A stretch of 64,000 bases of DNA from Lewinella sp. W8 (GTDB lineage Bacteria > Bacteroidota > Bacteroidia > Chitinophagales > Saprospiraceae). The stretch lies in NCBI RefSeq assembly GCF_004375085.3, contig NZ_SNAQ03000026.1, positions 1-64,000 of the forward strand, in the 5' to 3' direction. Under the pieces are notes generated by a model, which was not told where the DNA came from, made no database searches, and saw only the letters and a program-made list of their open reading frames with translations. Numbering within the stretch: position 1 is the first letter of the stretch; each line of letters starts with the position of its first letter. Of this stretch, positions 34,699-43,581 are shown in pieces. The translations under genes and the position numbers were made by a program.

Positions 34699-37302
34699 CT
34701 ACTTCACCAAGGACAGCTTCATTCTTTTCACCCGATCCGCCAGCTTTTCGCTGCTGATGCGTTCGCGCATCCGGTCCACGATGAGCAAGAAACTGAAGGG
34801 AGTAGCCTTGGGGGGCCGGGTGAACAGGATGTTGAGTTGCTGGAGCCGGGCCAGGGCCTCCCGTAACCGGGCCTCCTGCAATTGGAACGTCATGATCTCG
34901 TCGTAGGCCTGGCGCAACAACAGATTATCGGGCTCGTAATCAGTGAAGACGTCAAAGAAGAGTTGGGAACTGCTCTGCAGGTGCTTATCTTTTTTCTTCT
35001 TCCCCGGATACCCCTTGAAGATCAGTCCGGCAATGGCCGCAATGTCCCGGAAGCGTCGCTTGGCCATTTCGGTGGCGTTGATCCCCGCGTTGAGGTCCGT
35101 CATCAGGTCATTGTCGTCAAACAGTCCACTGCCCAGCGCCTCCTCCACGGGGATGGACTGGTCACTCAGCAGTTCAAAGCCGTAATCGTTGATCGCGATG
35201 GTGAAGGTCAGCGGCGCAAACTGACTGATCCGGTAGGCAAACAGGCTGGCCAGTCCTTCGTGAATCCCCCGTCCTTCGCAGGGGTACATGATCAGGTGAT
35301 AGCCCTCCACATCCTGGAAATATTCGATCAGCAATTCATCCGTTCCCGGCATGGCGGAGCGTTCCACCTGAAGATCCCTCAGCGGGGCCAGTTTGAGCAA
35401 TTCATCGTCGTAGTAATCTTCGCGTTTCAGCGCATCCATCGCCCGGCGCAGCTGGTGAGACAACTGGCTGGACAGCTGAATCCGCCCACCCCGCCAGGTG
35501 GGAATTTTTCCCTTCTTCGCCCGGCTCTTGCGCACCAGTGCTTCGGTACCCTGCACCTTCACGAGCTTGAGGGCCCGCCCGGCAAACCAGAAGGTGTCCC
35601 CTACTTTGAGGCTGCTGATGAAATATTCCTCCACCGATCCAATGTATCCGCCCCGGACGTACTTGACCATCAGCACCTGATCGCTTACGATGGCACCGAT
35701 ACTCAGGCGGTGCATCATCGCAATCCGGCGGCTATCGACCCGATAAAGGCCATCCTCCACCACCACCTTATGGTATTCATCGTAAGCACCCAGGCTGTCA
35801 CCTCCCGTAGTAATAAAGTTGAGGCACCAGGAAAATTCCTCCTCGGAGATGGAAGAAAAACAGTAAGTCTGACGAATTTCCGGTAGGATGTCCTGCGGAC
35901 GGAACCCCTCCGACACCGCCAGGGTCACCAGGTACTGTATCAGCACGTCGAAGCTCCGCAGATAGGGTAACCGGCTTTCTACCACCTTCTGCTCGATGCA
36001 GGTCCGAAGGGCGGAGGCTTCCAGGATTTCCAGACTGTGGGTCGGCACGAAGTAGATGGTGCTCCGGGCCCCGGGCCGGTGGCCCGACCGGCCGGCCCGC
36101 TGTAAAAAGCGCGCCACTCCCTTCGGGCTGCCAATCTGCACGATGGTCTCTACCGGCCGGAAATCCACCCCCAGGTCCAGGCTGGACGTACACACTACGG
36201 CTTTGAGGGTCCCGGTGTGGAGGGCATCCTCCACCCAGTCCCGGGTTTCCCGGGCAATGCTGCCGTGGTGCATGGCAATGGCGCCCGCCAGATCGGGGTC
36301 CGCCTCCAGGAGGCGGTGGTACCAGATTTCGCACTGGGCCCGGGTGTTGGTGAAGATGAGGGTAGACCCGGAGTCGTAAATGATCGGAATCACCTTTTCC
36401 AGCATCGTAATGCCCAGGTGACCGGCCCAGGGAAAGCGCTCGATTTTATCGGGCATGAGGGTGATCACCTCCGTGTTTTTCTCGTGCCGGGCCCGGATGA
36501 TCCGGCCGGGATTGGGGTGCTTCTTCTCGGGTAGATGCCCCAGCAACACGTCCCGCGCTTCCTCCAGGTTGCCGATGGTGGCCGAAATTCCCCAGGTGCG
36601 GAAGGCGGGGCCGCGCAGCCCCCGCAGTCGGCTCAGCGCCAGCTCCAGCAAGACGCCCCGTTTGGAGCCCAGTAGTTCATGCCATTCGTCAGCCACCAGT
36701 ACCCTCAAATCCGCGAACAGCTTTTCGTAGCCCTTGCTGGCCAGCAGCAGGTGGAGGCTTTCGGGGGTGGTGATCAGGATTTGGGGCGGCGTCTTTCGCT
36801 GTCGGGTCCGCTCTTTGGTGGAGGTGTCTCCGGAACGGATGGCGATGTCCCAGTCGAGGCCAAGCTCGGTAGCGGCGCGCTGCGCCGCCGCCTGGATTTC
36901 CCGCGTCAGGGCACGGATCGGCGTAATCCAGATGGCCCGCAGGCCGGGTGGTTTTACTTTGCGCCCTGGTGAATCCTGGCGCCCCGCGCGCCGTCGCCCG
37001 TCCGACTGCGTCAGGCCGGGCAAGCCCGTCTCAGGCGTTAAGTCCGCCCCCACCGTCGAGTCCACTGGTTCGGTTGGCCGCGTCTGCTCCCCCAGATATT
37101 CCAGGAGAATGGGCAGCATCAGCGAATAGGTCTTTCCGCTTCCCGTCGGGGCGTTTACCAGGCCGCTTTCTCCCTCCAGGTAGGCCCGCCAGGTCGTTTT
37201 CTGGAAGGGGTATGGCGTCCAGCCCTGGTCCGCAAACCAGCGTTCACCGCGCGCTACGAGCGCGTCAATCGGACTTGATGATGGAGGTACTTTCGGGGGC
37301 AC
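34699..37302 (-). CDS. Lhr-like DEXH-box helicase (ligase-associated type)
   Basis: The protein has 867 residues. Walker A APTGSGKT is at residues 51-58, the DEXH box reads DEWHE, and motif VI is QRAGRSGHRPG. A long C-terminal region follows, with a DUF1998-like/winged-helix part. The layout matches the helicases found with a DNA ligase and a metallophosphoesterase. Neither neighbour is present here, so the subfamily is inferred from sequence feel only. Residues about 73-118 (36949-37086) are an Arg/Pro/Gly-rich insertion between LLEYLG and LRAIWITPIRAL, a spot that is tight in the family. The insertion contains a GCGCGCCGTCGCCC word shared with the repeats at 2258 and 62716. Confidence 0.85.
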   Translation of the reverse strand: MPPKVPPSSSPIDALVARGERWFADQGWTPYPFQKTTWRAYLEGESGLVNAPTGSGKTYSLMLPILLEYLGEQTRPTEPVDSTVGADLTPETGLPGLTQSDGRRRAGRQDSPGRKVKPPGLRAIWITPIRALTREIQAAAQRAATELGLDWDIAIRSGDTSTKERTRQRKTPPQILITTPESLHLLLASKGYEKLFADLRVLVADEWHELLGSKRGVLLELALSRLRGLRGPAFRTWGISATIGNLEEARDVLLGHLPEKKHPNPGRIIRARHEKNTEVITLMPDKIERFPWAGHLGITMLEKVIPIIYDSGSTLIFTNTRAQCEIWYHRLLEADPDLAGAIAMHHGSIARETRDWVEDALHTGTLKAVVCTSSLDLGVDFRPVETIVQIGSPKGVARFLQRAGRSGHRPGARSTIYFVPTHSLEILEASALRTCIEQKVVESRLPYLRSFDVLIQYLVTLAVSEGFRPQDILPEIRQTYCFSSISEEEFSWCLNFITTGGDSLGAYDEYHKVVVEDGLYRVDSRRIAMMHRLSIGAIVSDQVLMVKYVRGGYIGSVEEYFISSLKVGDTFWFAGRALKLVKVQGTEALVRKSRAKKGKIPTWRGGRIQLSSQLSHQLRRAMDALKREDYYDDELLKLAPLRDLQVERSAMPGTDELLIEYFQDVEGYHLIMYPCEGRGIHEGLASLFAYRISQFAPLTFTIAINDYGFELLSDQSIPVEEALGSGLFDDNDLMTDLNAGINATEMAKRRFRDIAAIAGLIFKGYPGKKKKDKHLQSSSQLFFDVFTDYEPDNLLLRQAYDEIMTFQLQEARLREALARLQQLNILFTRPPKATPFSFLLIVDRMRERISSEKLADRVKRMKLSLVK

Positions 37303-37341
37303 AGTATCCCCGTAACGGCTTCGGGCGGACTTAGGTTTACC

Positions 37342-38691
37342 CTATTCGCAGCCCATATCCTCTTTGCTCTGTTGATCGCTGTTGGGGAAGCAGTTTCCGC
37401 TCAGCACGGACTCCGGAACGTAGCGCTGGAGATTGGGGTCATAGAGCCCCTCGGCCAGGAATTCCGTCAGGTCGTCAATTTCCGCTTCCGTCATGTTGAG
37501 GGGGTGGAAATAATCGGAAATATTAGCCAGGGGCACCCGGTTGTTTTCCGGCACGCCATCGTTGAAGTATTCCACCACTTCCCGGAGGCTGGTTTTGCTG
37601 CTTCCGTGGAAATAGAAGGGCATGTCCTTGGTGTTGTAGACCTGCGGCACCTTGAATTTATAGTAGTCTTCGGCCCGGCGCGTAAAGTCGCCCCGACCGA
37701 GGTTGCGCGTATCGTCGATGCTGGTCCGCAGTCCCCCGATATCACAAAGGTCGTTCACTCCGATGGCGTGGAAGACGTTGCCGTTGAGGGCCGGTCCGTC
37801 GTGGCAGCGGTAGCAGCCCGCCTTACCGAAGAAGAGCAGAGCGCCGCGTTTTTGTTGTTCGGTCAAAGCCAGCTTCTCGCCCCGGAGCCAGTCCTGCCAG
37901 GGTGCCTGGTTCGGCAAGAGGGTACGGAGGTAGGCCGATAACGCAAAACTGACGGCAATCCGTCCGTAGCGGGCATCCCCCTGAAAATCCGGAAAGGCCC
38001 GGTCGAAGAACCGACGGTAACCGAGGGTATCCAGCAGGTAATCGTCCGTGCTCATGCGGTGCGTAACCGTTCCTTCGATGTTCTGGGCTTCCAGTCCGTC
38101 CAGGCCCAGGTGATTGACTTCCGTGGCGGGGTCAAATACCCCCCAGACGTCTTCCACCTCGGCGTTGGCGCCGTGGGCGCCGAAGCGGCCCGCCCACATG
38201 GAGTTGGTCACGTAGGCCACGCCCAGCATCGAAAGGGGGCGAGCCCCCTGTGCGTCGATGTCTTCTTCGTCAAAGTTAGCGTCGTCCATGATGCGGCCAG
38301 TCCCCTTTTCCCCGAAACCGATTCCGCCGTCGGCAATCCCCTGAGCGGCACCGGCTGTGAAGGCCGCGTCGGCCACGTGGCAGGTGGCACAGCTGAAGGT
38401 GCGCAGGCTGCCCTCCGTCAGCGCGTCCCGGCCCAGGGCCGTTTCGTGAAACAAGAGTTTACCCAACTCCACTTTCTCGGAGGTCAGCGGATTTCCGATG
38501 CCGGCGGGTATTCCCCCCAGGTTACGACTGTCGGGGAGCATGTAATAACTCAAATCCCCCTCGGGGCTGAGGCGCAGCAGGGTGCGCTCCAACTGGTTGT
38601 CCAGGGACGAGACGGTTTCATCCTGCGTACAGGAAGTTACCAGCACTACGGCCAGTATCGCGATTAGTAGTTTAGGGGAAGTGGAAAACAT
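37342..38691 (-). CDS. Di-haem cytochrome c peroxidase (CcpA/MauG family) lipoprotein
   Basis: The protein has 449 residues. A signal sequence ends at Cys21 (VTSC, lipobox). Two haem c sites are visible: CATCH at residues 101-105 and CYRCH at 293-297. The ELGKLLFHETALGRDA segment before the first haem is typical. The family reduces H2O2 with electrons from cytochromes, or oxidises other substrates as in MauG. Its stop lies 39 bases before the helicase start, but the two roles are unrelated. Upstream gap 38692-38995 is AT-rich, with no further gene. Confidence 0.92.
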   Translation of the reverse strand: MFSTSPKLLIAILAVVLVTSCTQDETVSSLDNQLERTLLRLSPEGDLSYYMLPDSRNLGGIPAGIGNPLTSEKVELGKLLFHETALGRDALTEGSLRTFSCATCHVADAAFTAGAAQGIADGGIGFGEKGTGRIMDDANFDEEDIDAQGARPLSMLGVAYVTNSMWAGRFGAHGANAEVEDVWGVFDPATEVNHLGLDGLEAQNIEGTVTHRMSTDDYLLDTLGYRRFFDRAFPDFQGDARYGRIAVSFALSAYLRTLLPNQAPWQDWLRGEKLALTEQQKRGALLFFGKAGCYRCHDGPALNGNVFHAIGVNDLCDIGGLRTSIDDTRNLGRGDFTRRAEDYYKFKVPQVYNTKDMPFYFHGSSKTSLREVVEYFNDGVPENNRVPLANISDYFHPLNMTEAEIDDLTEFLAEGLYDPNLQRYVPESVLSGNCFPNSDQQSKEDMGCE

Positions 38692-38995
38692 CTGAGATTA
38701 CGAATTCTTAGGGGAACCGGGGAAAAAACAAAGGTCGTGACTGCAAATGCCCAGTTGAGGGCGCCATGGGCACACAAATATAATCATTATGTCAGGGCGT
38801 TGCGTCATGTTCGAATGTTTAACAAAGAATCAATAAAAAACGTGATTCCTTACCCCACAATTTGTTTTTTATGTACATTGTCAGCCCTATGAGTTGAACA
38901 ATTGTTGGCAACTCCGTCGCCTTCCCCCGCTTTTTTACGCCCTCCGCTCCTTTATACCCCTTCCGCGACATTCGTTTCCCCTTTCCCGATATTTT
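38692..38995. other. AT-rich divergent gap upstream of dprA and the peroxidase
   Basis: The 304-bp gap includes AT-rich stretches around 38775-38880, suitable for divergent promoters. No -33/-7 pair with clear spacing, operator or RNA gene could be picked out. Confidence 0.35.
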
Positions 38996-40096
38996 ATGCA
39001 TCCGGACACTTATTACCGGTTGGTGCTCAGTCGCGTCCCTAACGTAGGCCAGAAGCTTTTCCGTCAGTTAATCGATCATTTTGGTAGTGCGCGTGATGCG
39101 CTGGGCGCGGACGCAGGTGCCCTGTGTACCCTGGAGGGCATTGCCGAAGTCACGGCCGCCGGCTTTGCGGACTGTAGCGCTTACGAACGCGAGGCCGAGG
39201 AAATTCTGCACTTTGCCGACGCTCACGATATTGAACTGCTCTGCTGCCTGGACGAGCACTACCCGCACCGGCTCCGCGGAGTCACCGGCATCGCTCCCTT
39301 CCTCTACCATCACGGCACCACCGATTTCAGCAATCCCCGTAGCCTGGCCATCGTGGGCACCCGCCAGATGAGCGGGCCCGGGGCCCGCCAGGTCGACCGG
39401 CTGCTCGATCCCCTCGTGAACTTTTCTCCCCTGATCGTCAGTGGACTGGCCTACGGCGTGGATGCCTACGCTCACCGTCGGTGCCTGCAGATCGGCTTGC
39501 CGACCCTGGCGGTCATGGGCAGTGGCTTCCAGCACGTATACCCCGCCGCCCACGCCCGGCTGGCCCGGCAAATGGCCGACCAGGGCGGCGGGGTACTGAC
39601 CGCCTATCCCCACTGGCGCAAACCCGAGCGGGAACACTTCCCGGCCCGTAACCGGATCGTCGCCGCACTGTCCGACATGACGGTGGTCGTGGAGTCCGCC
39701 CAGCAGGGTGGTTCCATGATCACCGCCCGGATGGCCCATGAACTCGGCCGGCCGGTGGGGGCCTGCCCCGGACGGGGCGGTGACCCGCTGAGCGCGGGTT
39801 GTAACGACCTGATCAAACGGGGGAAGGCCCACCTGGTGGAATCCGGCGAAGACCTCACGGCGCTGCTTTCCTGGAAGGGGGCGGCCGCCGGCCGCCAACG
39901 ACGGCTATTCGACGACCTGGAACCCGATGAGCTGCAGCTCATCGACGAATTGCGCGACCGGGAGGCCGTAGAAATTGACCAACTGCGACTCTCCCTACAA
40001 TTCCCCCCCGGAAAATTGGCCGGATTACTCCTCGGACTGGAAATGAAGGGACTGATTGCCGGACTCCCCGGACACCGCTACCGGCTTTCGGGATAA
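38996..40096 (+). CDS. dprA: DNA processing protein DprA
   Basis: The protein has 366 residues from MHPDTYYRLVLSRVPNVG; an in-frame extension to 38894 is not conserved. An N-terminal helix-hairpin-helix/SAM-like region is followed by the Rossmann core: IVGTRQMSGPGA, VSGLAYGVDAYAHRRCL, MGSGFQHVYP, FPARNRIVAALSD and VVESAQQGGSMITARMA. A C-terminal winged-helix (DRDAVEIDQL-like) completes it. DprA loads RecA on incoming single-stranded DNA in natural transformation. No other competence gene is in the window. Confidence 0.95.
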   Translation: MHPDTYYRLVLSRVPNVGQKLFRQLIDHFGSARDALGADAGALCTLEGIAEVTAAGFADCSAYEREAEEILHFADAHDIELLCCLDEHYPHRLRGVTGIAPFLYHHGTTDFSNPRSLAIVGTRQMSGPGARQVDRLLDPLVNFSPLIVSGLAYGVDAYAHRRCLQIGLPTLAVMGSGFQHVYPAAHARLARQMADQGGGVLTAYPHWRKPEREHFPARNRIVAALSDMTVVVESAQQGGSMITARMAHELGRPVGACPGRGGDPLSAGCNDLIKRGKAHLVESGEDLTALLSWKGAAAGRQRRLFDDLEPDELQLIDELRDREAVEIDQLRLSLQFPPGKLAGLLLGLEMKGLIAGLPGHRYRLSG

Positions 40097-40139
40097 CGCA
40101 GACAACCCCCCATCCGGTTCGCTCCGCTATCTTTGCGCC

Positions 40140-41315
40140 ATGAGTAAGCTGATCATTCCACGACTACTGATTTTATCCCTGATGGCTACGTTGCTGGTCG
40201 CCTGTCCACCGGCCCCCCAGGGAACCGTCAGTTCACCCGCTCCCACCCCCTCCGTAACGACGCCCACCGCACCGGCGACGCCCGATCCGGCGGCACCCCG
40301 CCGCCCGAAAAACATCATCCTGCTCATCGGGGATGGCATGGGAGTAACGCAGATTTCTGCGGGACTCTACATGAACAACAATCACCTCAACCTGGAGCGC
40401 TTTCCGTTCATCGGTCTGCACAAGAGTTACAGTTCCGACAATCTGGTGACGGATTCTGCCGCGGGGGCAACCGCCTTCAGTGCGGGCATAAAAACCTACA
40501 ATGGGGCCATCGCCGTTGACCCCGATACGCTGCCCGTACCCACCATTCTGGAGATGGCTGAAGAACGGGGCCTGGCGACGGGTCTCGTGGCCAGCTCCTC
40601 CATCGTGCACGCTACGCCGGCGAGCTTCATTGCGCACAACCGCCTGCGCAGGAACTACGAGGAAATCGCCACGGACTTCCTTAAAACGGAAATTGACTTC
40701 TTCGTGGGTGGCGGCCTCAACTACTTTGAAAACCGCAAGAGCGACGAGCGCAACCTGAGTGAGGAACTGCGGTCACGTGGATACCGGATCGAAAACTTCG
40801 TCAAGTCGGACCTGAAGAAGATTCGCCCCAGTACGGCCACCAATTTCGGCTTCCTCACCGCCAATGCGGAACCCCTGCCCAAAGCCCAGGGCCGCGACTA
40901 CCTGGTGCCCGCCGCCAAGATGGCCGTGGACTTCCTCAACGCCCACGATCGTGACAATAAGGGCTTCTTCCTCATGATTGAGGGCTCCCAGATCGACTGG
41001 GGCGGCCACGCCAACGACAGTCCGTACATCATCTCCGAGATGCTGGAGTTCGATGAAGTCATTGGGGAGGTTCTCAACTTTGCCCAGCGCGACGGGGAGA
41101 CCCTCGTCATCGTCACCGCCGACCACGAAACGGGCGGCTACGCGATCAATACCGGCTCCACCATGGGAGACATTCAGGGGGCCTTCACCTCCGATTACCA
41201 CACCGCTGACCTGATCCCCGTGTTCGCTTACGGTCCGGGGGCCGAGCGGTTTTCGGGCATCTACGAGAATACCGCGATTTTCGAGAAGATGAAAAATTTA
41301 TTTGGCTTCGATTAA
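40140..41315 (+). CDS. Alkaline phosphatase family lipoprotein
   Basis: The protein has 391 residues from MSKLIIPRLLIL; the in-frame upstream region overlaps dprA. A signal sequence ends at Cys22 (LLVAC), then a Pro/Thr/Ala linker. Catalytic motifs: LLIGDGMG (metal-binding Asp65), VTDSAAGATAFS with nucleophile Ser106, and VTADHETGG. PhoA-type enzymes hydrolyse phosphate monoesters outside the cytoplasm. No Pho-box-like regulation can be seen. It lies 43 bases after the dprA stop. Confidence 0.92.
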   Translation: MSKLIIPRLLILSLMATLLVACPPAPQGTVSSPAPTPSVTTPTAPATPDPAAPRRPKNIILLIGDGMGVTQISAGLYMNNNHLNLERFPFIGLHKSYSSDNLVTDSAAGATAFSAGIKTYNGAIAVDPDTLPVPTILEMAEERGLATGLVASSSIVHATPASFIAHNRLRRNYEEIATDFLKTEIDFFVGGGLNYFENRKSDERNLSEELRSRGYRIENFVKSDLKKIRPSTATNFGFLTANAEPLPKAQGRDYLVPAAKMAVDFLNAHDRDNKGFFLMIEGSQIDWGGHANDSPYIISEMLEFDEVIGEVLNFAQRDGETLVIVTADHETGGYAINTGSTMGDIQGAFTSDYHTADLIPVFAYGPGAERFSGIYENTAIFEKMKNLFGFD

Positions 41316-41363
41316 ACCAGCCTTGTTCGCTGGCATCCAATGTCCGCAACAAAAAATGACAAG

Positions 41364-42194
41364 ATGCAAAGATTATTAATGACCCTGCTGGCCGTACTGG
41401 TGCTGTCTACCGCAGCCATGGCTCAACGGGGAAAAGGAGGTATGGACCTGCGCCAACTGGACCTCACGGAAGAGCAAAAAACGGAGATCAAGGCCATCCG
41501 GGAGGCGGCAAAGGCTAAAGCCCAGGCCCTGCGCCCCGCCGAGGGTGAGGCTCCCGACCGGGAGGCATTACGGGCCATCAAGGAGGAGACCCAGACGGCC
41601 ATGATGAAGGTACTGACCGCCGAGCAACGCGCCCAACTGGAAACCCAACGGGCCGCCCGCAAGGAAGCCTGGGAACAGGTGGACAAGAAAGCCATGCGCG
41701 CCGAGCTTAAGGAACACCGCGAGGAAGAAGTGATGCCGGTGCTGCGCGCCGCACGCGCGCAACTGGATGCCTTCATCGACGCGGAAGACAAAGTAACCAT
41801 CGACCGACTACGGGAGGTGTTCGCCGACCGGGCGGGCAAAAAAGCCATGCACCCCCGTGGCGGCCACCGTGCGCCGGCCCAGGGAGAAAAGGCGGAAGCA
41901 CGCCGCGAAAAAATGGAAGCCTGGCGGGCCGAGCACGAAGAAGATATTGCCACCCTGAAGGCCCTGACGGAAAAGTACCGGGAAGACATTTCCCGCATCC
42001 GCGAGCGACTCGCCCCCCAAATGAAAACCTGGGGAGAGGAGAAGCGTGCCATCGTAAATGAATACCTCCCAGAAGAACTCCAGCGGGGAGAGAAGCCCCG
42101 CAGAACCCGGGAGAACGCCCGGGAGAAGAAGGGCAAAACCAGGGAGCGCCGTGGTGGCAAGGGAGCTGCCGGATTCCTGCTGATGAAAACCTAA
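41364..42194 (+). CDS. Secreted Glu/Lys/Arg-rich helical protein (Spy/CpxP-like)
   Basis: The protein has 276 residues from MQRLLMTLLAVLVLSTAAMAQ (signal peptide); an ATG 24 bases upstream is possible. The mature protein is almost entirely charged helix, with LDLTEEQKTEIKAIREAAK, a motif reminiscent of the LTxxQ helices of Spy/CpxP chaperones. A second such helix follows (VLTAEQRAQLE). The C-terminus is strongly basic (RKTRENAREKKGKTRERRGG). A periplasmic chaperone-like role is inferred from the motif alone. Confidence 0.65.
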   Translation: MQRLLMTLLAVLVLSTAAMAQRGKGGMDLRQLDLTEEQKTEIKAIREAAKAKAQALRPAEGEAPDREALRAIKEETQTAMMKVLTAEQRAQLETQRAARKEAWEQVDKKAMRAELKEHREEEVMPVLRAARAQLDAFIDAEDKVTIDRLREVFADRAGKKAMHPRGGHRAPAQGEKAEARREKMEAWRAEHEEDIATLKALTEKYREDISRIRERLAPQMKTWGEEKRAIVNEYLPEELQRGEKPRRTRENAREKKGKTRERRGGKGAAGFLLMKT

Positions 42195-42265
42195 CCACCC
42201 CCAACGGCGTTTTCATTTCGCCCCCCCTTGCTGGCTCTGATGCCCGGTCTTCATGACCAGCCGAA

Positions 42266-42313
42266 ACTGACCCCGCCGCGAACTTTTTGGGTTTGCGGCG
42301 GGGTCAGTGTTTT
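42266..42313 (+). terminator. Strong intrinsic terminator
   Basis: A GC-rich stem of 12 or more perfect pairs (42267-42279 against 42295-42307), extended by G-T pairs towards the loop, is followed by GTTTTGT. It would end the transcript of the Spy-like gene. Confidence 0.8.
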
Positions 42314-42407
42314 GTAAAAAGGGAATATTTTAAAATGGCATGCCGCCGCTCTTTTTGTACATTCGCATCCGTGTCAAGGCACGCCCCCTAACTCATCAAA
42401 ACGTTTC

Positions 42408-43466
42408 ATGCAAGTGCAAACTTCCATTCAAAACAGCGCTGAAGAGCTCAAACAATCTCTCCGGAACTGGAAAGCTATCGTTGCGAAGTACCAAAAAGCC
42501 AATACCGGCCGGGCCATCGGCCAGCTGTTCAGCAGCTTCGGGCCCTTCATCGCGCTTTGGGTTGCCATGTACTTCAGCGTCGATTATTCCATCTGGCTGA
42601 CGATGGGTCTCGGGGTGATCAATGCCTTCTTCCTGGTCCGCATTTTCATCATTCAGCACGACTGCGGCCACTACTCCTTCCTGAAAAAACGTAAAGTCAA
42701 CGACGCCATCGGCTTCGTTTGCTCCTTCTTCAGTTCCATTCCCTACACTTACTGGGCACGGGTGCACAGTTTCCACCACGGACACACCGGGCAGTTGGAG
42801 CACCGGGACATTGGTGACATCGACTTCCTCACCGTAAGCGAATACCGGGAGCTGAGCCGCTGGGGCCGCCTGAAGTACCGCATCTTCCGTCACCCCGTCG
42901 TGCTGTTCGTAATCGTACCCATCATCTACCTCGGGGTTGCGCTGCGCGTTCCACGGATCAATTTTGAGGGTTGGAACCCCATTCACCGCAAGCAGCACAT
43001 CAACAACATGTTGATCCTCGCCGTATACGTTGGCCTGGGCTTTCTGCTGGGCTGGAAGGCCTTCCTGATCGTTCAGGGGTCCATCATCTTCTTCTTCGGC
43101 ATCATCGCCTTCTGGTTCTTCTACGTTCAGCACCAGCACGAGCACACCTACATGCAGTGGTCAAAAAACTGGGACTACCTGACCGCCGCCATCAAAGGGG
43201 CCACCTTCTACAAGCTTCCCCGCTTCATGCACTTCCTGACGGGCAACATCGGCTACCATCACATTCACCACCTGAGCAGCCGGATTCCCAACTACAACCT
43301 CCGCCGTTGCGCCAAGGAAAATCCCATCCTGCAGCGTTATGTAACCAAGATCTCTTTCGTGCAGAGCCTGCCCATGATGTTCAACAAACTGTGGGACGAA
43401 GAAAAGCAGCGCATGATCACCTTCCGCGAATTTTACCGTTCGGAGGCAGCCATGGTTCGCGCCTAA
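42408..43466 (+). CDS. Membrane fatty acid desaturase
   Basis: The protein has 352 residues. Three histidine boxes of the di-iron desaturases are present: HDCGH (residues 84-88), HSFHH (120-124) and, near the C-terminus, HHIHH in GYHHIHHLSS. Four membrane helices surround them (for example IALWVAMYFSVDY and FLIVQGSIIFFFGIIAFWFF). It inserts a double bond in acyl chains of membrane lipids, probably as a cold or fluidity response. Positional specificity cannot be deduced. Confidence 0.92.
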   Translation: MQVQTSIQNSAEELKQSLRNWKAIVAKYQKANTGRAIGQLFSSFGPFIALWVAMYFSVDYSIWLTMGLGVINAFFLVRIFIIQHDCGHYSFLKKRKVNDAIGFVCSFFSSIPYTYWARVHSFHHGHTGQLEHRDIGDIDFLTVSEYRELSRWGRLKYRIFRHPVVLFVIVPIIYLGVALRVPRINFEGWNPIHRKQHINNMLILAVYVGLGFLLGWKAFLIVQGSIIFFFGIIAFWFFYVQHQHEHTYMQWSKNWDYLTAAIKGATFYKLPRFMHFLTGNIGYHHIHHLSSRIPNYNLRRCAKENPILQRYVTKISFVQSLPMMFNKLWDEEKQRMITFREFYRSEAAMVRA

Positions 43467-43491
43467 GGACCCTGCTTAAGAACGCATCACG

Positions 43492-43561
43492 GGGCGCCGA
43501 AGCGCAGGTGCATAGCTATAACCAAATAGCCATGCACCTGCGCTCCGGCGCCCTTCTTTTT
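43492..43561 (+). terminator. Very long terminator hairpin built from a dispersed repeat
   Basis: Arms 43492-43519 and 43526-43553 pair over 28 bp with two mismatches around a six-base loop, followed by TTCTTTTTTG. The arm contains the GGAGCGCAGGTGC word of the dispersed family. It lies between the convergent desaturase and permease genes. Confidence 0.85.
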
Positions 43562-43581
43562 TGCGGAACCCCGAGCAAATA

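Noticed and set aside
40128-40135. TATCTTTG as a promoter -7 box for the alkaline phosphatase gene
   Set aside because: It lies four bases from the ATG and has no TTG at the -33 distance, so it would not give a normal transcript.
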